From positions 12,403,001-12,467,000 of the forward strand of contig NC_092673.1 of assembly GCF_964355755.1 (NCBI RefSeq): a DNA stretch of 64,000 bases, in the 5' to 3' direction. A program made the position numbers and the translations under genes. How positions within the stretch are numbered: position 1 is the first letter of the stretch; each line of letters begins with the position of its first letter. Shown here piece after piece: positions 21,561 to 32,930 of the stretch. This stretch comes from Antedon mediterranea. Its lineage: Eukaryota; Echinodermata; Crinoidea; Comatulida; Antedonidae. Under the pieces are notes generated by a model. It ran no database searches. It saw nothing but the letters and a program-made list of their open reading frames with translations, and was not told where the DNA came from.

Positions 21561-22539
21561 ACTAACTGCGACCAAATTCCGATGAGTGGTATATATATAT
21601 TCAGTTCAAAACGGTGCATTTTTGTTGTGAATACTATTAGCATTTTGCAAAGCACGCTCGTTGAGCTTGTGCACTCTTTGTGTTCATAATCAGTGTACCA
21701 TGTCCCGCATACCTGGCTCAGCCTATGTGCCAGTTCTGCAGTACATTTCATTTCGAAACCTGAGCTGCACTGACAGATCTAATAAGATCGAAACAGTACT
21801 GTCTGCAGATTGGATATATATATATATTGTTCATTGCCTGATTTGTTTATTCATGACATGAGCTGTGACTGAGTGGACTCCTGGAATATGTCATCTTGTC
21901 TTATTGTTCTCTCCTTCTGGAAAGTAAACAGAGCCCTTATATTTGACAAGTTCATTAGACAAGTGTAACAGCAATTTGATAAAAGGGACAGAAATGACCC
22001 TGGATCTACAAATATATAATGTACTTTTACATACCGTAATTATAATGAATACCACAGGCACAGAAAAATCATTGAACATTGTGGTGAAAAAATAATAAAT
22101 GAATTAGTAAATTTGAAACGGTAAATATATGAGGATATTTGTGAATGGTGATGGCATTATGGTATTTTTTTTTCGTTGAGGTTGAACTTATAAAGAAATA
22201 TTTCGACTGAAGTTATATATGAAATGTATCAATTGTTATGTTATAAACATGATGATAAATTTCAACTTGAAATGTCATTGTAGTGAAGTATTGAATCTGT
22301 ATGATGTTTTGAAAGAAATGCCACTGTGATATTAGATAGGGCTATACTGTATATATGATTGAAGAATATAAGGTTGATTGTATGTTTTTGTAAATTTCAC
22401 AGATGTCGTTAATCGTATACGTGATGTCCAACCCCATAGTCCATAGTGTCCGGATGAATTGTTACTGCACGGACAAAATGCATGTTATCTACAATACCTC
22501 AATGCCTGAGAAGCGGGCCACAGAGTTAAAAAAAAAAAA
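21561..22539. other. Noncoding stretch
   Basis: Short frames only, with no motif or exon chain. A homopurine/A tract at 22528-22540 adjoins the next element. Confidence 0.4.
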
Positions 22540-22696
22540 TTTGTAAGAAATAATCAATGTGTATGATACATCGAAGGTAACTTACCAAAGGAGAATGCTT
22601 AAATAGCCTTCGCTAACCATTCACTAGGCATTCGAATGCTAATTTACAGGTAATTTTTAGAATTTAGGCATTCATGGTTAAAACCACTTAATCGGA

Positions 22697-23098
22697 ATGC
22701 TAAGAAAAGTTTCCAAGCATTCTTTAGGAATGCTTACAAGAGTCAATAAGCATTCAGAAGCTATCCCGAATGGTAGTGTGAATGCTAAGTTCATTGGTAG
22801 CATTCAGGGAGATATTTTGAATGGTAGTGTGAATGCTAAGATCATTGGTAGCATTCGGGAAGAGATTTTGAATGGTAGTGTGAATGCCAAGATCATTGGT
22901 AGCATTCAGGGAGATATTCTGAATGGTATTGTGAATGCTAAGAACATTGGTAGCATTCAGGGAGATATTTTGAATGGTAGTGTGAATGCTAAGAACATTG
23001 GTAGCATTCAGGGAGATATGTTGAATGGTAGTGTGAATGCTAAGATCATTGGTAGCATTCAGGAAGAGATTTTGAATGGTAAACAGGGAAATAATTGA
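22697..23098 (+). repeat. 51-bp minisatellite that stays in frame
   Basis: About six units of 51 bases, each giving the 17-residue repeat NGSVNAKIIGSIQGDIL with minor variation (for example GSIREEIL). Because 51 is a multiple of three, both strands stay open (133 codons on plus, 118 on minus). Each unit starts GAATGGTAGTGTGAATGC and contains AGCATTC, the same words as the element's other arm. The ORF is probably a by-product of the repeat; translation is unproven. Confidence 0.85.
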
Positions 23099-23990
23099 AT
23101 GCTCAACCAATCAGATCAATCGTCACCAACTGCCAAAAAAACAACAACCAATTCAAATTCAAGAGACCAATGGCTAGAGAAAGGCTGACTGCAGCCTTCC
23201 TTCTTTTTACAGCTTACCTGCTGGCAACCCTGACACAGATTTTGTTGATATAAAAGGTATTGTAGCTAGTAGCTATACTTGTTCTTTTATCATTCTGTAT
23301 TTGGCTACTAACTAGCTAGGCCTAATAATAATAGGAGGAGTATAGCCACACACATCCTACTAAGTTGAGTTAAGCAGAGAGGGACCAGGGCTAGGCTACA
23401 GTAGATAGTGAGTGGTTTGGGATTCAGTGGTGGTGGTACTATCAAAAAGTATCAAACGTCGAATCCCCTAAGTCACTCCCTGGTTATATTGTGTAGCTGG
23501 CCTAGGCTAGTTATAGTATACTCTAGAACCACATTGTATCACTGATCAAAAAGAAGGGCTAACTAAACTATATATAAAAGCAATTTTAAATAATGCCAAC
23601 ATTTGAAATGAATAAAAACAGTAACACAACAAGTATTTATTTTAAAAAAGGTAAATATTAAATAAAATCCTTTTTATTAAACCTGAATGATACTAATATA
23701 ATAGTTCTACAGACTAGAGAATATAGTGCATAATTCAGTTTTATCTGCTATATACTGACTGTACATAAAGGAACATGCCATGCCATTTGAGGTATTTAAC
23801 TATAAATTTTAAATCTATTTTATCATGTTCATGTCTTATAAACATGCCTTCAATGATCAATTAAATATGAGGGAAAATTGAATCCCACCATTTCTCTTTG
23901 TTTTAATTGCTTAATCATTCTTTTTATCTTTAATTTCTTTTCTCAGGGTTGCGGTTTTTTATTTCATTAACATATTTCCATATTTTTTTT

Positions 23991-24107
23991 GAAGAGTATA
24001 TCAAGGTCGTGGCAGTAAAAAATGATTGGACTCCTGTTAGCCCGGTAGAATTTAACAAGAAGTTTGTGTCTAAATGCACCAATGCACGCAGGAGTCTACA
24101 TAAATAG
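23991..24107 (+). CDS. Exon-like ORF inside foldback element
   Basis: Frame from GAAGAG to TAG encoding EEYIKVVAVKNDWTPVSP, then VEFNKKFVSKC and a basic end. Composition looks coding, but no start or clean splice sites were fixed and the family is unknown. Confidence 0.35.
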   Translation, partial: EEYIKVVAVKNDWTPVSPVEFNKKFVSKCTNARRSLHK

Positions 24108-24659
24108 ATAAATATTTTATATATAATTTTTATTTTCATTTATCATATCTTTATATTCTCAATTTTGTCCAAGTATTCTCACTTGCACAGATAAAGCATT
24201 GTCATTTTTTAAAGTAATTTGCCTCTTTTATATATATATATATATATTTCTTTGAAGATGCCTCCATAAGGAAATTCATGGTGTCAATTGAAGTTTTAAA
24301 TTAAATGTTTTAAAGTAGTTAATTTTGATAATTGTTCATTTGTATGGCCTTTTTGTCATATACAGTATAAGTATTACACTCTCTTGCTGTTTATACGTTT
24401 GATAGCTTTTTGATACTTTATTTCTGTTTGGGGATGTTAAATATCGAGTATCGACGAAAATATATTAATTAAATTTGATTTTTTAAAAATTAAAGTAAAG
24501 ACATCTTTTATTTTAATGTTTCTTATTGTATATTTGAAGAATTTTTTCGCTTTTCATTTTAGATTCTTCATAAAAAAAGTATCATTGATCATAAACTTAA
24601 GAGATTCAACTCACTTTGCAATCCTGCTGCTGTCCCGCCCAACAATGTATAGTACTGTA

Positions 24660-25200
24660 TGTGAATGCATCCCATGCTGAAAGTGAGAAATCTGGATCAC
24701 AACATTTCCCACTATAGAATTTGAATGCTTTAGCATTCAATTCGCTCACTAGCATTCACAGTGTAACAGTGTACCAATATTTGAATGTGTAGTTTTGAAT
24801 GCTAGACCACGCCCACTAAAAAAGCTCACTAGCACATTCATCTACTAGCATTCGAATGCTAGTATAGCATTCAACTAGTAGCATTCGAATGCTACTTTTA
24901 GCATTCGAATGCTAGTGCTACCATTCACATGCTTAGCTCATTTACATAATTCGGCTCCCTGGAAGGCTTAGCGAAGGCTTAGTGAATGCTAAGAAGCATT
25001 CGAAGGAAGGCTTAGTGAAGGCTTAGCGAAGGCTTAGTGAATGCTAAGAAGCATTCGAATGCTAAATTCAGTCATTGAATGCTTATATACCACTAGTATT
25101 CGAATGCTAAGTATTAGCCCTTCGAATGCCAATAATAGCATTCCAGGAGTAGCATTCGAATGCTTTGTGAATGGTAAGCGAAGGCATTCAGCTTTGGTAA
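24660..25200. repeat. GCATTC/GAATGC palindrome array, right arm
   Basis: More than 25 copies of GCATTC or GAATGC, many fused as CATTCGAATG (containing TTCGAA), plus TTAGCGAAGGCTTAGTGAA repeats near 24965-25040. It mirrors the left arm at 22590-23100 in inverted orientation. Confidence 0.8.
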
Positions 25201-25920
25201 GTACCTTCGATGTATCATACACATTGATATAGTTCTTACAAATTTGTAAGCAAATTTAATTTCATCTTGTTATTTATACAAATCTTTATGATATGGTTAT
25301 ACTTGAAGTAGTAGTATTATTATTTGAGTTTTATTATTTCATTGTCACGGAACGATGTATTTTATTTTTTATTTTGCTTAGGCAATCATATTGGAATATG
25401 CGCGCATGTGTTGGTTCAGTAATGTTACCTATGTTGCACTGTATAAACTTGTATTATAGACCGTTCTGTAGGTTTACATTTACTGTATTTTGTGTGATGC
25501 ATAAAAGTACAATTTAGCATTAGCAAACATGCATCAGGTCGTCGAATGGGACATCAATGTTTTGCTCATATTTTAATACACAAACATTAAGATGTGTTAT
25601 GTACCTGTTATCTATTTCGAGACCTTGAATCACAAAGAAGACATATAATAATAGGCAGAAATGATGAATTGAAATGTGGTTGTTATGTTGGGTTTCCCGG
25701 TAGTTGAAAGTCTCATTTCAATTGTAGCGATAAATAAAAGTAATAAATAAAATCTGTATTTGTTTGGACGTGTGAATATCAAGTGGAGGGTTGGTTATCT
25801 TATATTTTTAGCATTTGTAAAAATGATTTGTTAATTAATTGTGAGTATACAACATTATTTATTGTTAGTACAGTATATCAGTTTATGGTTTCAAATAATT
25901 GAACTTTTGGTTTTACATAG

Positions 25921-26053
25921 GTATTCAAGACATCGTCGTTTGTCGTTTCTAATGAAATAATCGAAGACTTTTTTCATCCAGAAGAAACACTTGCCTTGGC
26001 ACTAGCTTCTCCTGAGAAGAGGATGTTAAACAGTATCGGGCATGGTGGAACAG
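25921..26053 (+). CDS. Exon of RPA-like gene, copy A (open)
   Basis: Acceptor TTTTACATAG precedes, donor GTAATTG follows. The open frame reads VFKTSSFVVSNEIIEDFFHP, then EETLALALASPEKRML and IGHGGTG. Nearby OB-fold exons and a zinc-ribbon remnant suggest a single-strand DNA-binding protein like RPA1; placing this exon in its C-terminal OB domain is inference. Confidence 0.45.
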
Positions 26054-26513
26054 GTAATTGAATAATGATAAAAGTGTTAATTGAGAAGTAAAATTGAGCA
26101 ATAACAAATTGTAAATGTGCATAGAGTATTTGTTTACTGTACATTTAGACTGTATGTAATGTGTATGTTAATTTTCATTGTATATATTGTGATACCGTTA
26201 TTAGTATTGGTTTTCGATCAGTTTGTATGTGTAGGAGGGAGGTACCGAGACGATCTGATATATTATGTAGTATTGAATTTATTAACGGAAAACAATTGAA
26301 GGGTTGTTAATGAACTGGTATGAGAAACGTTACAACTATAGTGCTGTACTGTAATAATTAAATTGTGGACATGGTATATTTTTCAAGATTGGTGTTTCAT
26401 TAAGAAATATTGTGTGTTGAAGAATTTTCATGCAAGAGATGTGAAAATATCTGATGCTGGAAGCACTATGACGTGCAAAAAATGAGTTCGCCTCCGAGGG
26501 ATAACGTAGAAAA

Positions 26514-27250
26514 AGAAGACATGACATTATTCACGAAGAATGTCCATTAAGAAAAGAAGAAGAGAGCGACGTAGATGAACACTTAAGTGGAGCATCTTAC
26601 AATACCGATTTCAACAGGGATAACGTAGAAAAAGAAGACATACGTCGTTCATGAAGAATGTCCCATTAAGAAGAGAAGAAGAGAGCGACGTAGATGAGCA
26701 CTTAAGTGGAGCATCTGACAATACAGATTTCAACAGGCATACCGTAGAAAAAGAAGACATACGTCGTTCATGAAGAATGTCCCATTAAGAAGAGAAGAAG
26801 ATAGTGACGTAGATGAACACTTAAGTGGAGCATCTGACAATACAGATTTCAACAGGCATACCGTAGAAACAGAAGACATACGTCGTTCATGAAGAATGTC
26901 CCATGAAGAGAGCGACGTAGATGAACACTTAAGTGGAGCATCTGACAATACAGATTTCAACAGGCATACCGTAGAAAAAGAAGACATACGTCGTTCATGA
27001 AGAATGTCCCATTAAGAAGAGAAGAAGAGAGCGACGTAGATGAACACTTAAGTGGAGCATCTGACAATACAGATTTCAACAGGCATACCGTAGAAACAGA
27101 AGACATACGTCGTTCATGAAGAATGTCCCATTAAGAAGAGAAGAAGAGAGCGACGTAGATGTACACTTAAGTGGAGCATCTGACAATACAGATTTCAACA
27201 GGGATAACGTAGAAAAAGAAGACATACGTCGTTCATGAAGAATGTCCGAA
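26514..27250. repeat. 119-bp minisatellite, block A (about six units)
   Basis: Unit order: GAACACTTAAGTGGAGCATC, GACAATACAGATTTCAACAG, GTAGAAAAAGAAGACATACG, TCGTTCATGAAGAATGTCCC, then AGAAGAGAAGAAGAGAGCGA. One unit near 26900 lacks about 12 bases. The length is not a multiple of three, so the array cannot be one long ORF. Confidence 0.9.
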
Positions 27251-28149
27251 TAGAAATGGCTACTATAGGCAAGTGTTTTGCTGAACCAATCGGAGAACAA
27301 GTAGGCCTAATCAAAAATTAAAAAGTCCAAGAACTGCACATTTTACAATAACAAAAGAAAAATGGAGCGAAGTATGTGAACACTTACGAGGAAAGTATTT
27401 TGAAACGAATACCTAAAAAGACTTGTTGAAAAAGACACGACTCACATAGTTTTGGCAGGCAATGTTGATGATCTTGTACTAGTAAGCAGTATCACATGAG
27501 GCAAATATATTGTGCATACTTCACAGTGACAAGCTTAAAAGCCTACACATCAAAATGAAAAATAAAATGGGAGTCAGAGAGTCAAAACAAAAAGTGAAAG
27601 GCTTTGTTTTACTTGTATTTACTGGACCGAGGCAGGTATTTGCCTATGGCATGTTAGTGTTTCCATTTCTCGTCAAATAAATATGGACATAGCCATGGCC
27701 TTTATAATGGCAATCCTGTCGGAGTTTAATAACGAGACTGGGAATTCCAGGATCGTTGTTGGCGAATTGTCACAGGAAATGCTTTAGATAATGACATCGA
27801 GCTTAAAACTATCCCTCACGCATGTACATCACATGTAATATAAGATGTAAAGAAATCATGCAAGAAGCGGGAAATATGGATATGTCTTGATAACGATTAG
27901 TACATGATTGCTTGTTTTATTTCATTTACGCAATAGCTATAAAACAAAGACCCTGTTGTTTACGTACTTGCTTTACAAGGTGGGCAAAGCAGACAATTAA
28001 AGGTGCAAGAGAAACTGTAACAGAGGAAAACAAAACAATTGAAAACAATGCTCGATTTGGACCTAAATATATGGAGGATATTAAAAAGCTGCTCCTCCCA
28101 ACGCTTCCGCTTTCGTCCTGTTTAATGCTTGGAAATCTACAGCACCATA
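27251..28149. other. Degenerate coding-like sequence between blocks
   Basis: The right part of block A and unique sequence to 28149. Frames such as NNARFGPKYMEDIKKLLLP (about 28047-28103) look coding but are short and broken. No family recognised. Confidence 0.3.
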
Positions 28150-28377
28150 GGGTTTCCCGGTAGTTGACAGTCTCATTTCAATTGTAGCAATAAATAAAAG
28201 TAATAAATAAAATCTGTATTTGTTTGGACGTATGAATATCAAGTGGAGGGTTGGTTATCTTATATTTTTAGCATTTGTAAAAATGATTTGTTAATTAATT
28301 GTGAGTATACAACATTATTTATTGTTAGTACAGTATATCAGTTTATGGTTTCAAATTGAACTTTTGGTTTTACATAG

Positions 28378-28497
28378 GTATTCAAGACATCGTCGTTTGT
28401 CATTTCTAATGAAATAATCGAAGACTTTTTTCATCCAGAAGAAGAAACACTTGCCTTGAGAAGAGGATGTTAAACAGTATCGGGCATGGTGGAACAG
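28378..28497 (+). pseudogene. Exon of RPA-like gene, copy B (frameshifted)
   Basis: Same splice signals as 25921-26053. An extra GAA codon and a deletion of about 16 bases after CTTGCCTTG bring a stop, so this copy is broken while copy A is open. Confidence 0.5.
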
Positions 28498-28867
28498 GTA
28501 ATTGAATAATGATAAAAGTGTTAATTGAGAAGTAAAATGTAGCAATCATATAACAAATTGTAAATGTGCATGTAGTATTTGTTTACTGTACATTTAGACT
28601 GTATGTAATGTGTATGTTAATTTTCATTGTATTTATTGTGATACCGTTATTAGTATTGGTTTTCGATCAGTTGTATGTTTAGGAGGGAGGTACCGAGACG
28701 ATCTGGTATATTATGTAGTATTGAATTTATTAACGGAAAACAATTGAAGGGTTGTTAATGAACTGGTATGAGAAACGTTACAACTATAGTGCTGTACTGT
28801 AATAATTAAATTGTGGACATGGTATATTTTTCTAGATTGGTGTTTCATTAAGAAATATTGTGTGTTG

Positions 28868-29240
28868 AAGAATGTCCATTAAGAAAAGAAGAAGAGAACG
28901 ACATAGATGAACACTTAAGTGGAGCATCTTACAATACCGATTTCAACAGGGATAACGTAGAAACAGAAGACATACGTCGTTCATGAAGAATGTCCCATTA
29001 AGAAGAGAAGAAGAGAGCGACGTAGATGTACACTTAAGTGGAGCATCTGACAATACAGATTTCAACAGGGATAACGTAGAAACAGAAGACATACGTCGTT
29101 CATGAAGAATGTCCCATTAAGAAGAGAAGAAGAGAGCGACGTAGATGTACACTTAAGTGGAGCATCTGACAATACAGATTTCAACAGGGATAACGTAGAA
29201 AAAGAAGACATACGTCGTTCATGAAGAATGTCCGAATAGA
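28868..29240. repeat. 119-bp minisatellite, block B (about three units)
   Basis: Same unit as 26514-27250, with the variant AGATGTACACTTAAG. Confidence 0.9.
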
Positions 29241-29481
29241 AATGGCTACTATAGGCAAGTGTTTTGCTGAACCAATCGGAGAACAAGTAGGCCTAATCAA
29301 AAATTGAAAAGTCCAAGAACTGCACATTTTACAATAACAAAAGAAAAATGGAGCGAAGTATGTGAACACTTACGAGGAAATTATTTTGGAACGAATACCT
29401 AAAAAGACTTGGTGAAAAAAACACGACTCACATAGTTTTGGCAGGCAATGTTGATGATCTTGTACTAGTAAGCAGTATCAC

Positions 29482-29772
29482 ATGAGGCAAATACATTGTG
29501 CATACTTCACAGTGACAAGCTTAAAAGCCTACACATCAAAATTAAAAATAAAATGGAGTCAGAGAGTCAAAACAAAAAGTGAAAGGCTTTGTTTTACTTG
29601 TATTTACTGGACCGAGGCAGGTATTTGCCTATGGCATGTTAGTGTTTCCATTTCTCGTCAAATAAATATGGACATAGCCATGGCCTTTATAATGGCAATC
29701 CTGTCGGAGTTTAATAACGAGACTGGGAATTCCTGGATCGTTGTTGGCGAATTGTCACAGGAAATGCTTTAG
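29482..29772 (+). CDS. Uncharacterised ORF in block B
   Basis: A 96-codon frame with MRQIHCAYFTVTSLKAYT, then CFTCIYWTEAGICLWHV and MAFIMAILSEFNNETGN. The matching sequence in block A (about 27500-27787) has a frameshift. Possibly a TE pol remnant; no motif identified. Confidence 0.3.
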   Translation: MRQIHCAYFTVTSLKAYTSKLKIKWSQRVKTKSERLCFTCIYWTEAGICLWHVSVSISRQINMDIAMAFIMAILSEFNNETGNSWIVVGELSQEML

Positions 29773-29817
29773 ATAATGACATCGAGCTTAAAACTATCCC
29801 TCACGCATGTACATCAC

Positions 29818-30324
29818 TGTACATCATTGTACAAGAAGAAAGATTCAACCAATTAAAAAACATACATTCTTCAGAACAAATCCCAGCACAGTCGTCTCGA
29901 TGTGTTCTCAGACTTTAGCACTCAAAAACGTATAGAAAAATAGGACCAGAAAGGTTAGAAGAAAGAAGACAATCCCCGTGGAAGAGAGATGGAATAAGAT
30001 GCGAAAACAGTCCGACACATTATGAGACAAAAAATACGGCCAACAAACCCTTTCAAAGTTACATAATCGGATAAGAAAAGGACAAGTGGAACAGTGATTG
30101 AGAGTAAGCAGAAGAAAAATAAACCCAACAAGGGTGACGCTGCTTACATAACACATGATGTGGATGTTGAACAGGAACGAAAAAGAAAGAAGAATTACAT
30201 CACCAAACCTACAGCAAAAATTCATTGCACTTCTAAACTTGCACAACAATTATTGGTTCAATGCCAACGTATATATTATATTGACATCTTTCGACATTCT
30301 GTTAAAGGTACCTGACAGTAATAA
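29818..30324. other. Degenerate coding-like sequence
   Basis: Lys/Arg-rich broken frames (for example 30094-30315, with EQERKRKKNYITKPTAKIHC). No domain recognised. Confidence 0.25.
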
Positions 30325-30640
30325 ATGAAATTATTCGAGTTTCTTAAGATCTACAAGACCAACAAATCAATTAAATATAAGAATATTCAACCATTGTTGA
30401 ATGTACTTTCGGTTGACGAACTTCAGTACATGGACAACAAAATGATCCTCATTGAATTTATTTCACGCCAAATATGCATAATGATGTCCACTATTCGGCT
30501 TAGAAAATGTAACATGCAACAACTGTGATGACACCAAATCAATTTTCAAACAATCACGGAGATCAATATGTGAGAATTGTGGATGTAGGCATGTTAAAAA
30601 AATGAAAACTGTTCCAAATGTGTTGGTGATTCTATAAACT
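30325..30640 (+). pseudogene. Zinc-ribbon remnant of RPA-like gene
   Basis: A frame from ATG 30325 gives LLNVLSVDELQYMDNKMILI. A shift then leads to VTCNNCDDTKSIF and RRSICENCGC, and a further shift to NCSKCVGDSINLYIQ. CxxC pairs separated by about 16 residues resemble the zinc ribbon within the C-terminal OB fold of RPA1-like proteins. The tail DNA (ATAAACTTGT, GACCGTT, TTACTGTATTTTGTGTGAT) also occurs at 25445-25500. Confidence 0.4.
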
Positions 30641-30973
30641 TGTATATACAGACCGTTTGGTAGGTTTAGAGTTACTGTATTTTGTGTGATAGTATTTGTT
30701 TACTGTACATTTAGACTGTATGTAATGTGTACGGTATGTTAATTTTCATTGTATTTATTGTGATACCGTTTATAGTATTGGTTTTCGATCAGTTGTATGT
30801 TTAGGAGGAAGGTACCGAGACGATCTGGTATATTATGTAGTGCTGTGCTGTAATAATTAAAATGTGGACATGGTATATTTTTCAAGATTGGTGTTTTATT
30901 AAGAAATATCGTGTGAAGAATGTTCGTTTACTTAAAAGATATAGTAAAAGAAATGTTGTTTTGAATATTGCAG

Positions 30974-31183
30974 GTGTATCCTATGAGGGTGGACAAGAAG
31001 TGGAGAAGATTGGATTTTAAATTGACAGATGGAAGCACAAACATGAAATGTAAACTCTGGAATGAGTTCGCCTCCGAGGTGGGAGAAGGAAATGTCGGGT
31101 CCATGGTGACCTAAAGTAATGTTGAGGTGGACACCTACAACAATGTGAAGTATTTACAATCGACGGATTTAACAACAGTAGAG
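30974..31183 (+). pseudogene. OB-fold exon 1 of RPA-like gene
   Basis: Flanked by CAG and GTAAGG, exactly 210 bases and phase 0. It reads VYPMRVDKKWRRLDFKLTDG, CKLWNEFASEVG, then SNVEVDTYNNVKYLQSTDLT. The LTDG...LW...V...Y...L..T pattern is the OB-fold signature of RPA1 DNA-binding domains. A TAA at codon 47 interrupts it. The next exon (31439-31503) joins in phase. Confidence 0.55.
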
Positions 31184-31438
31184 GTAAGGTGTTTAAAAAA
31201 AAATTATTTATCGATATTAAATAAATGTATTGTTGACAAAGTGTATATACTGTACTTGGATTTTCAAGATATGTTATTATTACTGTAATCGTGGTTGTCA
31301 TTGTCATTGTAGTAATGAATGTTTTGTCGGGAAATGTGTTATTTAAACAGTGGTTACAATATCGTTCAATGTAAATGAAAGCCTGTTTACTAATTCGTTA
31401 ATTATTGAAATAACTAGGAAGTGTGTTTTTTTTTATAG

Positions 31439-31503
31439 ATTTCTGAAGACATTGTAGAGAGTAAAGAAGAAAAGATTACAGAAGTTGGAGTAGATGAAGA
31501 CGA
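31439..31503 (+). CDS. Acidic exon following OB exon 1
   Basis: Starts after TTTTATAG and ends at a GTACGT donor. Encodes ISEDIVESKEEKITEVGVDE, in phase with 31183, completing the last strand of the OB fold and an acidic linker. Confidence 0.45.
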
Positions 31504-31802
31504 GTACGTATATTTTGACATTATTACATTACTGCATGTGCACGCCATAAGAATGTTTCCTGCTTGGCATGGGTCTCTGATCATCCGTCTAATGTCAAAA
31601 AAATCAACTAATTAATTTACTACTGTACATATTATATGAATTATTACTTTGTTATCTGACATAACCCACTATGATCTTTTTTTCAAGGAACTGAATATAT
31701 TAAAATGTGTGGGTTGAAGAATGTTCATGCAAGAGATGTGAAAAAGGAATGTTCCTTTAATTAACAGCTATAGTAAAAGAAATATTGTTTTGAATATTGC
31801 AG

Positions 31803-31945
31803 GTGTATCCTATGAGGGTGGACAAGAAGTGGAGAAGATTGGACTTTAAATTGACAGATGGAAGCACAAGCATGAAATGTAAACTCTGGAACGAGTTTTC
31901 CTCCGAAGTGGGAAAGAAAATATGGGTCGAAGGTGACATTAAATA
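31803..31945 (+). pseudogene. Duplicate OB-fold exon, truncated
   Basis: Repeats 30974 onwards (VYPMRVDKKWRRLDFKLTDG) with its upstream intron, then stops after EVGKKIWVEGDIK. Evidence for another local duplication of the gene. Confidence 0.5.
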
Positions 31946-32150
31946 ATGTTGAGGTGGATACCTACCTTTATTTAAACAGTGGTTACAATATCGTTCAATG
32001 TAAATAAGCCTGTTTACTAGTTTGTTAATTATTGAAATAACTAGGAAGTTTAGATTTCTAAAGACATTGTAGTCTGTCAATCAGTCGGCAGATTTTAACT
32101 TTTAATGATACGTTGAGTCTGGAAAAAGAGAAAAAACTACAGTTTGGTTT

Positions 32151-32351
32151 CTACAGGCATGTTTTGTGAGTCTTTGATGAAAAAAAATCAATTACAACGT
32201 TTACATGTAGAATTAGCATGTAGCTGAGTTCAGTTGAGTTTCTAGAACGTGTATGCCGGAATGATGAGGTGTCATTTCTGTACCGTGTCTTAAAATCATT
32301 TTCAGTGAGATCGATATCAGTTTCCGAAGTGGATTTGTCTTTGCGTGTCAC
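32151..32351 (-). pseudogene. Penelope GIY-YIG endonuclease fragment
   Basis: MTRKDKSTSETDIDLTENDF, then KTRYRND and RNSTELS: the GIY-YIG nuclease region with its YIGLTE motif mutated to DIDLTE. It then reads into frame-shifted sequence. Confidence 0.7.
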
Positions 32352-32414
32352 TGTGACTTGGTATATTACAGACGATTGTAGCTAATTTCCATTAAGCGGG
32401 CATGTGTCTTTCTG

Positions 32415-32804
32415 TCAGCAGTTGCATGTTTTGTTTTCTTGTGTGTTTACCACGGATGTTGATTCAGGCTGGTTAAGTATTCTCTTGTTGTGACTGTCTA
32501 TTATCTGTTTCATATTGTTCATACAGCTGTAGCTAATCTTGGTGGTGTTTCGGTTAAAGATTTTCCTTAGTTTGTTATCTTTTGGAAAATGTTTGTCCAC
32601 TAAGGATAAGAATTTCTTTCCAATGTTTGTGCTAACGTTTTTGCTGAACGGTGGGTTGTAACAGAGAATGTCTTTTCGTTGTCTGTTTTTTCGTCTGCTC
32701 TGGGTTACCGGCTCATATTTTAGTGTGTGCTGGTATCCACTGTCGATAAGAGCTTTTTGGTTTACAGGGGCGGCTTGGTTGAATGAGTTCTTGTCGGATG
32801 ACAA
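32415..32804 (-). CDS. Penelope connector region between RT and endonuclease
   Basis: A 129-residue frame. ALIDSGYQHTLKYEP, then YNPPFSKNVSTNIGKKFL and DNKLRKIFNRNTTKISYSC, the conserved linker of Penelope polyproteins, ending in CNC before the GIY-YIG domain. Confidence 0.8.
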   Translation of the reverse strand: MSSDKNSFNQAAPVNQKALIDSGYQHTLKYEPVTQSRRKNRQRKDILCYNPPFSKNVSTNIGKKFLSLVDKHFPKDNKLRKIFNRNTTKISYSCMNNMKQIIDSHNKRILNQPESTSVVNTQENKTCNC

Positions 32805-32930
32805 GGATGAGAGTCATTTATTTATTCCGGCATTACTGTAACGTGGCATTTGGTTTGGTGTAAGGCTGGTATGTGTTCCTGGTTAGATTGAGTGTGACGT
32901 CTAGGAAGTTAATGACTTGTTTGTTTGCTT

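Larger units (their letters stand above)
22540..25243. mobile_element. 2.7-kb foldback element with GAATGC/GCATTC arrays
   Basis: The left end TTTGTAAG...ATCAATGTGTATGATACATC (22540-22570) is repeated in inverse at about 25213-25243, followed on both sides by CGAAGGTA and CTTACCAAAG. Inside each end lies a region packed with GAATGC or GCATTC, often joined as the palindrome CATTCGAATG. This recalls Drosophila FB or Galileo elements, with TIRs built of subterminal repeats. No transposase was recognised; a short exon-like ORF is at 23991. Confidence 0.7.
25690..27832 (+). repeat. Duplicated block A
   Basis: It begins GGGTTTCCCGGTAGTTGA and ends in CGCATGTACATCAC. The same order of sequence recurs at 28150-29817 with small indels, so the region arose by local duplication. 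It contains an OB-gene-like exon (25921-26053), a 119-bp minisatellite and a degenerate ORF. A third partial copy is at about 30690-30900. Confidence 0.85.
28150..29817 (+). repeat. Duplicated block B
   Basis: Second copy of block A, shorter mainly because the minisatellite has about three units instead of six. Confidence 0.85.

Noticed and set aside
22754-23110. 118-codon minus-strand ORF
   Set aside because: By-product of a 51-bp tandem repeat whose period is a multiple of three.
26730-27300. Minus-strand ORFs with repeated LLKSVLSDAPLKC
   Set aside because: They follow the 119-bp minisatellite on the strand opposite the adjacent exon-like sequence and have no independent support.
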